Shown: positions 22,616 through 32,019 of the stretch, one piece after another | How positions within the stretch are numbered: the stretch's first letter is position 1 | Layout: each line of letters starts with the position of its first letter | From: Owenia fusiformis | Taxonomy: Eukaryota; Annelida; Polychaeta; Sabellida; Oweniidae | DNA length: 64,000 nucleotides | NCBI GenBank assembly: GCA_903813345.2 | Contig: CAIIXF020000011.1 | Location: forward strand, 4,362,571-4,426,570 | Direction of reading: 5' to 3' | The notes under the pieces: generated by a model | The model's input: only the letters and a program-made list of their open reading frames with translations | Database searches by the model: none | What the model was told of the DNA's origin: nothing | Made by a program: the position numbers and the translations under genes

Positions 22616-23829
22616 ATGTCTGAATGTCATTTATGTAGCAGTGCATTTTATTCGAATAAAAAACTTAAAGTACATTTATTTAAAAAACACGGCGTTCAGG
22701 GATTATATGATTGTTTAAACTGTGCTAAAAAATTCAATCAACAGTATCAATTAACAAGACACGTTCAATACGTTCATAGAAATAACGGAACTTTGATTTG
22801 CTTCACTTGTGGAAAAACATTCAAATATACACAGTATTTGAATAATCATTTGAGATCAAATTGTAAGCAACAAAAGGATATCTTAGCTAATGCAGGTGCG
22901 TACTTTATATCAATTCTATTTTATGATTTTCATTTTTCCATTTATTTATTTTTATTTTTTTTCATTTTTTCATTATACAGCTATAAAATGAATAACGATT
23001 TTAAAAATCTATTTTTCAGTGGAAACATCAATAGGAGTACCAGATTTGGTTGAAACTGTTCAGGATATCGAGGAAGGTTATTATGATAATTGAATTATAT
23101 CAGCGCTTTCATTCAGTTTCCTTTTTTTTAATTGTATGTTTGTTTTATCACGCGTTAAAGTGTAAAAATCAATTATAATTTAATCAAAAAAAGCCAAGAT
23201 GACGGAAACCAGGACCAGTCTTTCAGTTGGATTTTCTCTAAATTTTTTAGTTTCACTTATCATTTATATAACCAGGCTCACTGTGGTAATGCAAATAGAA
23301 ACAGTAAACATTTTGGAATGGGAATTTGAGTCCTCTGAAAATGTGACAGAAAAAATTGACAAAAAGAGTAGCACGGCAAAAGTCTCTGAACATTTTTTCC
23401 TAATTTCTCTGAAACATCCCTTAAAAATAGCCCAATGTGAAATTTTCAATTTTTTGAAAATCGATTAAGTTAACAGTCACCTTAAGAAAATGCATTTTCA
23501 GACGACAGCTTGAATAGTCGATTGGAGGCTATACTTCACGAGGTCGGATTGGAGAGTGATGAGGAGGGGCGTCAACATGAAAAGTTTATTACCAAAGGCT
23601 ATTGCCACAATCATTTTTACCAACGCTTTCATTTAAATTTTCTGTTGTTGTTTTATTTATTTCGTTTCGCTTCAGATACGTTAAAATGTAAAAAAAATCA
23701 TTTTCAGAAAGTGTGGATGATGACGGAAAAGAAACGAGTCTGGAGACTATGACTAATAATGTCCAATCGGTCAATGAGGGGGAAAGCGCTATTGACAGTT
23801 CAGAACTATTATTACAACTTTGTTTATAG
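22616..23829 (+). CDS. Three-finger C2H2 zinc-finger protein, four exons
   Basis: Exons: 22,616-22,895, 23,020-23,076, 23,502-23,597 and 23,708-23,829, giving about 184 residues with all junctions in phase 1. Exon 1 holds three fingers with C-x2-C-x12-H-x4-H spacing: CHLC..HLFKKH, CLNC..HVQYVH and CFTC..HLRSNC (the last His is Cys). They presumably bind DNA or RNA. The later exons are acidic (ETVQDIEE, RLEAILHEVGLESDEEGR, ESAIDSSELL). The third exon would use a GC donor (AAAG/GCTATT) where the copy at 3,059 has GTTATT. The second and third introns are similar to each other, so exon-intron units were duplicated. Intron 2 holds a roughly 280-base insertion absent from the 2.9-kb copy. AATAAA follows at about 23,860. 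No lesion was seen; it may be expressed. Confidence 0.65.
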
Positions 23830-24036
23830 TTTTTGACGATTTGGTTTTTATGAAATCAATAAAATTTAATACTTTCTAAGTTCACATGCTTGAAAATTAC
23901 TTCGGATAGTAAATTATATAATGAAACTTGCAGGTAAGCGCTTGTAACTAATAATCATAGAACATGCGACTCATGTCTAAACATAGGGTTCATTCTTACA
24001 CAATGTGAATGTGGCTTTTATCCAATGTTAAATATA

Positions 24037-24325
24037 TAGCATGTCACTGCTTAATAACTGGAATTAGTATCATCCCACTGATTATGAAGTTTACGTAAAT
24101 TTAAATTTATGTAAGTCTATCAATGTGGTATAAATTATAGCGACAGTAGATATTCAATGGTCTCAACGACCTCCTGTTGCTAACTTTTGACAAAAAACAA
24201 GTAATTATGTTGTCATTAACTTAGATAGCATGTCACTGCTTAATAACTGGTATGAGTATCATCCCACTGCCGGATTATGAAGTTTACGTAAATTAAAATT
24301 TATGTAAGTCTATCAATGTGTTATA
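24037..24325. repeat. Tandem duplication (about 190 bp) ending in TATA boxes
   Basis: GCATGTCACTGCTTAATAAC..TATGTAAGTCTATCAATGTG is present at 24,037-24,127 and again at 24,226-24,318. Each copy ends in a TATA-like motif (GGTATAAATTA and GTTATAAAAG). The second serves the CHHC gene, so the promoter region was doubled. Confidence 0.85.
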
Positions 24326-24328
24326 AAA
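24319..24328 (+). promoter_or_regulatory. TATA box of the CHHC gene
   Basis: GTTATAAAAG lies 38-47 bases upstream of ATG 24,366, a spacing that allows transcription to start about 25-30 bases downstream of the box with a very short leader. Confidence 0.6.
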
Positions 24329-24365
24329 GTAAGAAACCTTAGGATACACCCATAACAATTTCATC

Positions 24366-25915
24366 ATGGAGCAGTGCTTACTTGTAAAATCGCATTTGGT
24401 CAAAAAAAGGACGCATGCCATATCATTTGATTAAATGTAAACGACAGCACCCGCGAAGTGGTGAAATTGTTCATTGTTTTTACAATCACTCGCATGCAAT
24501 GATGCCAGAGGAGCTAGAGGTAAGTTAATTAAGCATAATTGCACACTACTATACCTAACACCTAGAAATGCATAAGATACTTTGTTTGTCTAATTGAATT
24601 GTTTAATATATTTTTGAAAGTGCCTTACTAGCATCTAATTTTAAACCGATAAACCATTCATAAGGAACAGACAAATAAAAACAAATACATAATCATTACT
24701 AATAAGCCAAATGGGTTGCTCATGAACACCTAATGCAAGGTATAGTAGTGTGAATTGTTTTCTTCATCAAGATTGGTTACTTGCTGCAATGGAGCTAAAT
24801 GTGATTATTGAATTTAACTACCGTGTCACGTGCTCATATATCACGTGTTACTTTTAATTAATCTTAGCGTTGATTTTAATGTTTATGATTCAATTTATTA
24901 CCATTATGGAAATACTCGAGTCGTGAAAATATCTTGGTAATGAGAATATGTATGTGGTGTGATTGTTTTCCAAATCAAATCGGCTCCTTGAATGTGATTA
25001 TATTCACTGTGCATTTGGTAATGAGAATATGTATGTGGTGTGATTGTTTTCCAAATCAAATCGGCTCCTTGAATGTGATTATATTCACTGTGCATTTAGT
25101 GGTGAAACAATGCATTAATGCTGTTTTATTATTATTCTATTTAGCACAAGAAGTATTGTAAAGACGCGGTCCCAGAGGTGGATGAAAAAAGTACAAAACA
25201 GCATCTATATAATAGATATAAGAGGTAAGCTTTTACGAAAATAAAATAGATTAATGATGCGAAAAGTGAGAATAATTACTAGTTGATTAATACAGTGAAT
25301 TAGAGGGAACAATAGAGCTCTAAGCTTAACACTCTCAATAATGTGTATGCGTTATTTATAATTTATTATATAAATGTTTCCTTTAAAAATGCATTCAACT
25401 TTAAAATATGCTTAACCATGAATATTACACGATACGTTTTGCTTGATTACATATATCACTGTTATTACAGGCTCAATTTGATAAAAGAAACAGGGAGCGG
25501 TACTCCTCCTGATAGTGCTTTTATAGGATGCGCTAGAATGGAGAGACCGTCCGCTGCGTGCCAGACAGAGTTAGTGAGTAAGTATCACTTTAATTTTCAT
25601 AAGTGATGCTTAATTAATAATATTGATTAAGAATGATTATCATCCAATCATACTAGAGTAATACGACTGCCTTGAATGTTTTAGGGTTCATTCTTAGATT
25701 GATAACGTTTTAAGATCTGAATCAACCACGCATCCATGCTCACTGAACTTTGATGATAATTTATTTTTATATCAACTGATCGAGACTAAGGTAATACACA
25801 GCTGATTTTTATGTGTCTACATAATAGTGATGGATTTTGTTTTTCTCGTGTTTTTCAGTGTGGGGATACAAGTATGAGTAAAACCAAAATGGATTTTAAT
25901 CAATGTGGACAATAA
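24366..25915 (+). CDS. GTSF1/U11-48K-type protein with two CHHC zinc fingers, four exons
   Basis: Exons: 24,366-24,519, 25,145-25,224, 25,471-25,573 and 25,859-25,915, with phases 0, 2 and 0 and canonical sites (GTAAGT, GTAAGC, GTGAGT; all AG). Finger 1 begins CLLVKSH and ends MPYHLIKC; finger 2 is CFYNHSH..EEL/EHKKYC, split by intron 1 between E and H. Spacings are C-x5-H-x9-H-x3-C, as in GTSF1, whose YHLIKC motif is matched exactly. GTSF1 proteins assist Piwi/piRNA silencing of transposons; U11-48K fingers bind RNA. A single-base excess in an A7 run at 24,402-24,408 shifts the frame inside finger 1, so the copy is either dead or carries a homopolymer read error. The product would be about 130 residues with no further domain. 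It sits among element-type genes with its own TATA box, and could be captured cargo or a host retrocopy that gained introns. Confidence 0.7.
24931..25094. repeat. Two tandem 82-bp units in intron 1 of the CHHC gene
   Basis: TGGTAATGAGAATATGTATG through GTGATTATATTCACTGTGCA occurs twice without visible difference. A diverged relative may be present near 24,735. Confidence 0.85.
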
Positions 25916-26168
25916 CATGCAATTGATATGTTAAAATAAGCAATAATATATTTTCAAATCTAAATATTCTCTCATGTTATACAAGAGTACTGAGTGGTAG
26001 TTTACGTTCACGTTATAATGGTATGTACTGTATAACATGTAGTTAGTATATATATTCCGTGATATATTCCTTCTAAACGTTCATGGTTTGATAATGAACT
26101 GAATATAATAATAATTTTTCGCATACTGTTTCTTAGATAGTTAATATTTCATGTTGTACAGTACTTAC

Positions 26169-26952
26169 CATATTTGTTTAATAACGTCTTGCAAAATGTC
26201 TGCTCTGTCTTGATCATTAGTACGCGAGGCGTACATGACTCCGTCTTTTTGAAGTTGGATTTTCTCAATGTCGAACTGTCTCTCTTCAATAATGGGTTCT
26301 GCGACTTGAATAAATTCAGCTACTCGAAAGGCGATTCTTTAGCACTCTGCAAAACAGACAGCCTCGATAGCGTCCATAATACAATAGTCCATAGTGAGTA
26401 GACAATCATGTCCCATTTGATTTTCACACTCTATCTCTTCGTCACATGCAGGGCAATCTTGTTTCGATCTGACGCATTCAGCTCGTACGTATTCCCTATT
26501 GAACACATATACCATGGATTGTTTCAAGATATCCAAAGATGTCGGCTTAATCACTTTCTTTTGTTCAATTAAGCAGTTCCCGATATTCTCTTCGTTTTCT
26601 TTAAGCAATGCGTCTACTTCTGCCATCACAGTACACCATGACGTGCTCCACTGACCAAATGTTTTACCACCTTCTGGCTTACGGTGGAAGTGACGAAATA
26701 ACATTATGAGATTGTCATTTTCTGATGCCTTTCTCTTCAAAGTAAGATAGTCGTCCACATCGCTGACAGTTCCCTGTGTATTTTCAGCGCTCTCCACAGT
26801 TGATCGGATACGAACATACGGTGAGAGTATGTCTTGTTTTTCTTTTGCAAAAATTTAGACTGAAGTAACTCTCTGTAAGTACCCTTGGAATTACGGCAAA
26901 TGTTGAAAGCGACATCTTTCGTCAAGTCGTAAGATCTGAGGACGGTTGTCAT
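26169..26952 (-). pseudogene. PC4-like gene on the minus strand, large first exon, two lesions
   Basis: Reading right to left from ATG 26,952, the N-terminus DVAFNICRNSKGTY..FVSDQLWRALKIHREL resembles the PC4 core, with its conserved W in the last helix. A frameshift near 26,770 leads into DDYLTLKRKASENDN, GGKTFGQWSTSW and a Cys/His cluster, CPACDEEIECENQMGHDC. A TAA at about 26,341 interrupts the frame, which otherwise stays open (PIIEERQFDIEKIQ, SRTNDQDRADILQ) to a good donor, ATG/GTAAGT, at about 26,168. So this is one exon of about 780 bases with one frameshift and one nonsense change. The next exon was not found. The promoter matches that of the gene at 20,831 and the two genes point at each other. 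Confidence 0.6.
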
Positions 26953-27001
26953 CTTGATGAATTTCAAAATTTAACTTAACAATCTAACTTTTCGACGGTC
27001 T

Positions 27002-27065
27002 TTATATACCATCTAAATGATGATAAATTGACGTCATAAATGGTGGAAAAACGACATCTTCAGAT
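27002..27065 (-). promoter_or_regulatory. CRE plus TATA promoter module (minus strand)
   Basis: On the minus strand: CATCTGAAGATGTCG, CCACCATTTATGACGTCA (CRE at 27,029-27,036) and TATATAAAG at about 27,002-27,009, 50-55 bases before ATG 26,952. The 38-base stretch from CATCTGAAG to GACGTCA is the same as at 20,712-20,749. Confidence 0.7.
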
Positions 27066-27084
27066 GTTGAAATTCCTCATCCAC

Positions 27085-27205
27085 AGGACTTTGGATTCAT
27101 CCCAAAATGTAGGTAAAATCTTCGATTCGACCCTGCCTATTGGCTGCTGATTCCCGTATTGCTACAAATTGTCCCAGATTGCGTCAGATTGTCCCAGAAT
27201 TTACA
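27085..27205. repeat. Copy 2 of the dispersed repeat at position 1
   Basis: GACTTTGGATTCATCCCAAA through GATTGCGTCAGATTGTCC aligns with 8-110 with a few differences and short indels. It is followed by small ATTTACATTTTATGTACAAT tandem repeats (27,196-27,270). Confidence 0.8.
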
Positions 27206-27289
27206 TTTTATATGAATTTATATGAATTTACATTTTATGTACAATAATTTACATTTTATGTACAATATACTAGGTGGTCATTCCAACGA

Positions 27290-27590
27290 TATATACTACT
27301 AATATGCCTTTGTCAATTAAAACATCCCATCGAAGTGTAATATTTGATAACTAGCCGATGAAAATTCGAACGAACGAAAGTGGTAAGCAAGAGAGGTAAT
27401 ATGTCTGTCATCTTAAAACTCTGGGGCTTTCCCTCCTCTTAAAGAAAGGTGTAAAATATGCTAACATCAATTAAAACATCCTAACAACGTGTGGTATTCG
27501 GGAACTATCGGGGCAAACGAAGGCGGCAAGCAAGATACGTAACTATGACTGTCTGTCATCTCTAAGCTCTGAGTTTTTCCTTTCCTTTGG
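27290..27590. repeat. Two diverged tandem units of about 165 bp
   Basis: TCAATTAAAACATCC..ACGAA..GGCAAGCAAGA..GTCTGTCATC occurs at about 27,314-27,440 and 27,466-27,590. A nearby palindromic run of CTCGAGCG (27,668-27,698) is GC-rich. I see no gene between 27,590 and 27,980. Confidence 0.6.
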
Positions 27591-27988
27591 GTAAGTAAGA
27601 AGGGACAAAAACGATACGACCGATATTCATTTTATGTATCGATACAGCTCGTATCAGAGGTGAATTGCTCGAGCGCTCGAGCACTCGAGCGCTCGCGGTA
27701 CCCCTAATATATATCAGTGATAATGACACCCTAGTGGGTGTATGTCTTATCACAATAAGCTTATATATTTATAAAATGGCATATCGTCCCCCCACTATTA
27801 AAAGGTTCTATGTTCACTTGTACCATATTTGAGAAAACGGAGAACAAACATTTAGGTTCCTCTATCTTTGTGATACAGTAAAGTAGAATTTTGACATAAA
27901 TGCTTATGCATCATATAGCCAAGATGAATCATTCCTGATCAGGATCGGCAAGTAAGGATTCTAACGTTTTAGTGAATTTCCTTTGCAG

Positions 27989-28361
27989 TGAACACGTCAA
28001 TGTCGAGCTTAGAAGAGGAAGATTTCCAAACCCGTTCATTATTTTGAGAAAAAGCGAATATGATGACGCAAAGCTTGGATATACGAGTAAATCGCTTCTG
28101 CTAACACTCAAACAATTTGCTGCACTTAGACAGTCTCTAGACGAAATCCGGTGTAAATATGAGTTGGTTTTAGATAGCAGCGAAAGGCACGCAAAAGTTA
28201 CAGTGCTTCAAGATACCATATGCGTCAAAATAACAAAAGGTGAGGAAACAAATTACATCAGCATACTGAAGTATGAGGAGAATAAGATTGGTGGTGACAA
28301 TAAACAGAGTCCTGAAACTGTAAAGATACGTTGGGAGGAATGGGAGCGTTTTCAGGCATGA
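27989..28361 (+). CDS. Exon encoding two tandem PC4-like domains
   Basis: An open frame follows the good acceptor CCTTTGCAG (ending 27,988) and closes with TGA at 28,359. The first half reads PFIILRKSEYDD..SKSLLLTLKQFAALRQSL, the second CVKITKGEETNYISILKY..SPETVKIRWEEWERF. Each resembles the PC4/p15 core: basic strand, turn, then a hydrophobic-S/T-x-x-Q/E-W/F-x-x-L helix. PC4 proteins bind single-stranded DNA as dimers; tandem domains in one chain would give the same surface. The upstream exon and promoter were not identified; the ATG used must lie in an earlier exon. No lesion is visible in this exon. A related ORF follows 600 bases downstream. Confidence 0.6.
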
Positions 28362-28958
28362 GCAAGATAATTAGAAAGCTCACAGTTCAGGACCGGGAAG
28401 ACAAGCTTAAATCTGGCGTTTCTTTATATTAAAGTTAGGAAATTGACATTTTGACAAACATTATATCTTGAACTATCACTTGGTTTATCAAAGTTACTTG
28501 GAAAACCTACAAAAACTAACAATATTAATGATGTAATTCACCAGAATAAACTACCAAATATATTATTTTAGACCGGAAATGCACCAAGCTGCGTGAACAT
28601 AATGCACCGTGACTAATAACAATAGACACTATGACGTTGCTATAGAAACTATATCCTGTTTTCAATAAGTGGTATGGACATTACATTTTATTCGTCTCGG
28701 TTTCTGATAATTAATCCGTAATCTTAGCAATTATATCAGCAGTTTGGACATAATTAGTTCTAGTAATAATCTAGTTAAAGACTCCTTTTGTTGTATCGGC
28801 GCCGGAGTTTGGGCAAGGGAAGCGAACATATAAATATATATAATTTAGCTATTTAAACTGTACATACATCTTATAACCGGAGAACTGACATAGAGCGAGG
28901 TGTCAGGATTTAAACAGAAACACGATATATTATTCACTAAACAACAAAAGAGACAATT

Positions 28959-29405
28959 TTGAAAAAAATTATTGAAATATGGAATTTGAATCAAAATCGA
29001 TGGACATCTGAAGAGCTATCGATTGATGTCAAGACGATTGATATCCCGACTAGCGTTATTTTGCGAAACAAAACGTCAGAAACTATTTTGATTAGCAAAG
29101 AAAATTTGGATCAAATATTAACTTTGAGCGATTCTATGCTGAGCCTAATGAAAGAACTAAAGCAGACCGATTCAGAATGGACAGTGGAAATATCTAGAGC
29201 AAGGTATATAGTGTTTAGCAAAGGCGATCCACAGGAAGGAAATGTGTCCATACGTATAAGGGGACCGGATGGCAGCCTTTTGCCTGGGATGACTTTCGAG
29301 GTTTCTTTTGAAAGCTGGAGACGTTTGTTGAGTGAGAGGGAAGGCATTAGACGTCTTTTGTGTAAGGTAACCTTGAAAAGAAAAATAGGGTCGGAGACTA
29401 TATGA
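28959..29405 (+). CDS. PC4-like protein, start codon possibly lost
   Basis: The clearest PC4 match in the window: ARYIVFSKGDPQEGNVSIRI, then GPDGSLLPGMTFEVSFESW and RRLLSE. It follows the family order (RY-strand, I-x-I-R strand, P-x-G-x-x-x-P turn, then the W-containing helix). A weaker first domain is seen at SVILRNKTSETILISKENL. The frame opens with TTG at 28,959 (KKIIEIWNLNQNR follows) where an ATG would be expected; the first in-frame ATG is too late to keep domain 1. A TATA tract (TATAAATATATATAATT) lies at 28,826-28,846, about 110 bases upstream. Either the start codon has mutated or an upstream exon supplies it. The stop is TGA at 29,403. Confidence 0.65.
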   Translation: MKKIIEIWNLNQNRWTSEELSIDVKTIDIPTSVILRNKTSETILISKENLDQILTLSDSMLSLMKELKQTDSEWTVEISRARYIVFSKGDPQEGNVSIRIRGPDGSLLPGMTFEVSFESWRRLLSEREGIRRLLCKVTLKRKIGSETI

Positions 29406-29690
29406 ATGGTGAAATACAAGAAACAAAAACTGTTTTTTTCTCGGAAGAAGCATGTAAGGATTTTGCCACTCAAGAGGGTTTGGACTTGTAGTTGCAACCT
29501 CCCCTCCCGTGACGCTATCTAGGTTGTAAACAGACATGGTATCCTGGTTTTGCTTCATAGTAACGCTGTAATTTACGTATTTTTCACCTATGAGAGAACA
29601 AAGTAAAAATATCTGAAATATAAATTCTACATACACAGTCATATGTGCATAACAAATGTATAATATCCTAATTATCTTGCAGAAATTATT
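29406..29690. other. No gene seen
   Basis: Short AT-rich spacer between the PC4-like gene and the RING copy. Minus-strand frames here (29,111-29,642) overlap the PC4 coding strand and have no domain of their own. Confidence 0.5.
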
Positions 29691-29841
29691 ATTACGTCAA
29701 AGATTCAGATTCTAACATTTAAACAAGATGAGTTTGTTTCGAAGCGTTTTGTGTTTCTTGTGTGAAACATTCATCATGTTCTGGAATGGGTCGCAGCTAG
29801 AATGTTGACATTTTGTGTGTGGAAACTGCGAACATTGGCTA

Positions 29842-30549
29842 TTATTATATACCCAATATGTAACACTAATCCTGATTGGTCAATACCTAGTCACGTGTTC
29901 CGAAATAGATTTACTATTTCCCTCGGAAAGTTATATTCCCTCAAATGTGATGTCAGCGGGAATATACATTTGAACTATTGCCCGCTGACGTCACGATTGC
30001 AACTTCTATTACCCTTGGAAACGTCTGCGCATCATCACTGCGCAGACGAAAAACAGAAAAATGGAGGATGAGCACAAACACAAATCAACTCCGTTCACCA
30101 TGACAGACGTGCGTGAACGATACAATATAAGCAACGTGTATAAAGTTCCCTAAGCTCAATACGTCTGTGTAATTTCAAGTGTTATTATAATCTATTCCGC
30201 GTGTTAAACGCGATTGAATTTGTCAAGTGAGAGTCTCAGAGGCAAAAATTTCTGTTGATTATCTGATGACGTCACAGCTTATAATGTTAACAATGGACCC
30301 GGGGAAGGGGGCTTTCTAAGCCTTTTTGGCCTTCGCAGAGGAAACGGGACAAGAGTCAGTATAGGGTATATAATAAAACAAATAGTGACTGCCTAATTTC
30401 GAGCAATAGTGTAAATGATTTCCCCTTGGGAATATCCTCTACAATGTACTATTCCCTCAGCCTGCGGCTTCGGGAATAGTACATTGTAGAGGATATTCCC
30501 TCAGGGAAATAATTTACACTATTGCCCTCAATGGCAGTCACTATTTGTA
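29842..30549. mobile_element. TA-flanked insertion in the RING copy (composite of two foldback elements)
   Basis: Comparison with the uninterrupted copy at 14,540 fixes the ends: GGC-TA at the left and TA-CTACATCAT at the right. The left part starts TTATTATATACCC and has an inverted partner GGGTATATAATAA at 30,364-30,376. The rest is the hairpin element at 30,379-30,547. TGACGTCA and GCGCAGACG/CGTCTGCGC hairpins occur inside. Confidence 0.7.
30379..30547. mobile_element. Near-perfect 169-bp palindrome (foldback element)
   Basis: CAAATAGTGACTGCC at the left matches GGCAGTCACTATTTG at the right. Inner arms such as GGGAATATCCTCTACAATGT and its inverse pair around a loop, TCAGCCTGCGGCTTC. Almost the whole element is arm, so it would fold into one long hairpin. 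It sits against the right end of the larger insertion. Confidence 0.8.
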
Positions 30550-30879
30550 TACTACATCATGAAGACTCGCCGTTCTATGGAGAACCGTGGGTAGCAGCTG
30601 TGTACAATGTCGAGAAGAGCTAAAGGCAGACGAAAACACGTGTCCTGAATATTTGTGTCATGTGGACTACACAGGACAAGAGCACAGATGTCCATGCTGT
30701 TCTATATGCACTACGAAAGAAACAGAAAACGACCAACACGAATGCCCGACCGTATAATTCAACCGAACAAACCACGGCCCTTTTTATGGCCACCCTACTC
30801 TCCAGAAAGAGAAATTAATTTATGAATGATAATTGAAAATGCTTCGTTCTGGTTATATTTTATTTTAAATATGATCAAG

Positions 30880-31015
30880 GTCGCAGGAAAGGGGTCTTAT
30901 CACAGATTTTTTCTTTTTTCAATATTTTGATTCTTTTGTTCATCTTACAAAGCACAAGGAGACCTTTCAAATGAGCCATGGCTTATCATTTAACAATTTT
31001 CCCTTGCAGATATAA
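30880..31015. repeat. Dispersed intergenic block, copy 3 of 3
   Basis: AGGAAAGGGGTCTTATCACA through ATGAGCCATGGCTTATCATT and CTTGCAGATATAAATC. It keeps the end that the 22.3-kb copy has and the 14.9-kb copy lacks, which shows that the gene piece at 14,980 was joined to the block at TTATCA. Confidence 0.8.
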
Positions 31016-31062
31016 ATCAAAAAGATGAATTTGAATTTAGCTATTTTTTCACTAAATTTCAG

Positions 31063-31655
31063 GACTATTAGATAAAGCCACATCTCTCCCTTTGGCCCAT
31101 AGAACTAGATCTAGGACCAGATCTAGATTGGAGACGATTACTTCGCCAGGTATATACATTTCATGTTTCATAGTGTGTTCAATATATTCAACGGCAAACG
31201 AAGTCATAAATCGGTCTAAGATGAAATGTACTAGAGGTACCTTGTTAGGTGCTACCATCTTTAAAACCCGCGGAGACACAACGTACTTACGTTCAGTAGG
31301 CCACGTTGGCTATAGTTGTAAAAGTATTCAGTCGCCTTACGAACCATATTATCATGACATATTATCTCAATTCTTTCTCGATGTACGTTTTGGTCTAATA
31401 GGGACATCAATACAAATAAATCTATTATAATATAACATTTACGTTTCTATAATTGCAGGGACCCGAACTGAACGGGAGGATTCCGATGTACAAGTTGAAC
31501 GGGAGGATTTCGACGCGGGAGGTGAACGGCAGTATTCCGAAACTTCATTTAAGACAACATACTACAATAGTTATTGGAAACGAAACTGTAGGTCTTTAGC
31601 AACACAGTATTCGATCGAGGAGTTGGCTGTTATCACTAAAGCACCTAGATCATAG
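31063..31655 (+). CDS. Two 3' exons of an unidentified Arg/Ser- and Glu/Arg-rich protein
   Basis: Exon 31,063-31,149 (AG at 31,062; donor GCCAG/GTATAT) joins in phase 1 to exon 31,461-31,655 (acceptor TTGCAG). The first reads AHRTRSRTRSRLETITSP, the second TEREDSDVQVEREDFDAGG and KTTYYNSYWKRNCRSL, ending at TAG 31,653. The RS/RE dipeptides recall splicing-type low complexity, but no domain is recognisable. Earlier exons were not found; the preceding sequence is the dispersed intergenic block. Splice sites and phase agreement are the main support. Confidence 0.4.
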
Positions 31656-32019
31656 ATTTAGAGACTGAATACGATCTCGAGTTACTGAACTAACTGCGGA
31701 TTTGTAGTGAGATGACATTACACATGATGACAACGCTAGAACTGATTTGATCCGATGTAAATAATAATAATATAACGTTAAACTTACTGCTAAAATCACC
31801 TGAAACCGTGAGCTGTATGATCGGTATAAATACTGTAACTTAGGCGCAACCATTAGAAGTTTTTTAAAAAAAATTAAATCGCTTATGATTTTAACTTGTA
31901 AATGATAAAGAGAAGAGCATAATGATGTATATACTATCTGATTTTTCTAAATGAATAAAAAAAAATTATGCATACAACATGTCAATATTCACTTGTCGAA
32001 ACTTAGGATTTGAGTTAAT

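Larger units (their letters stand above)
29728..30757 (+). pseudogene. RING-type zinc protein, copy 2 (nonsense, frameshift, 708-bp insertion)
   Basis: It aligns with copy 1 (14,428-14,748) at both ends: CFLC..C at 29,755-29,830, and CPEYLCHVDY..CPCC..HECPTV up to the stop at 30,755. The CGH motif is broken by a TGA (GGA in copy 1). One base is lost near 30,597 (GCAGCTGTG against GCAGGCTGTG). CPEC has become CPEY, so a zinc ligand is gone. Between GGCTA and TACTAC lies a 708-bp insertion flanked by TA. None of these lesions is shared with copy 1, whose two stops are absent here, so the two decayed independently after duplication. Confidence 0.65.

Noticed and set aside
26174-26401. Plus-strand ORF of 75 codons
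   Set aside because: It is antisense to the continuing reading frame of the minus-strand PC4-like pseudogene that ends in a good donor at 26,168.
29111-29642. Two long minus-strand ORFs
   Set aside because: They overlap the plus-strand PC4-like frame, which has clear family motifs.
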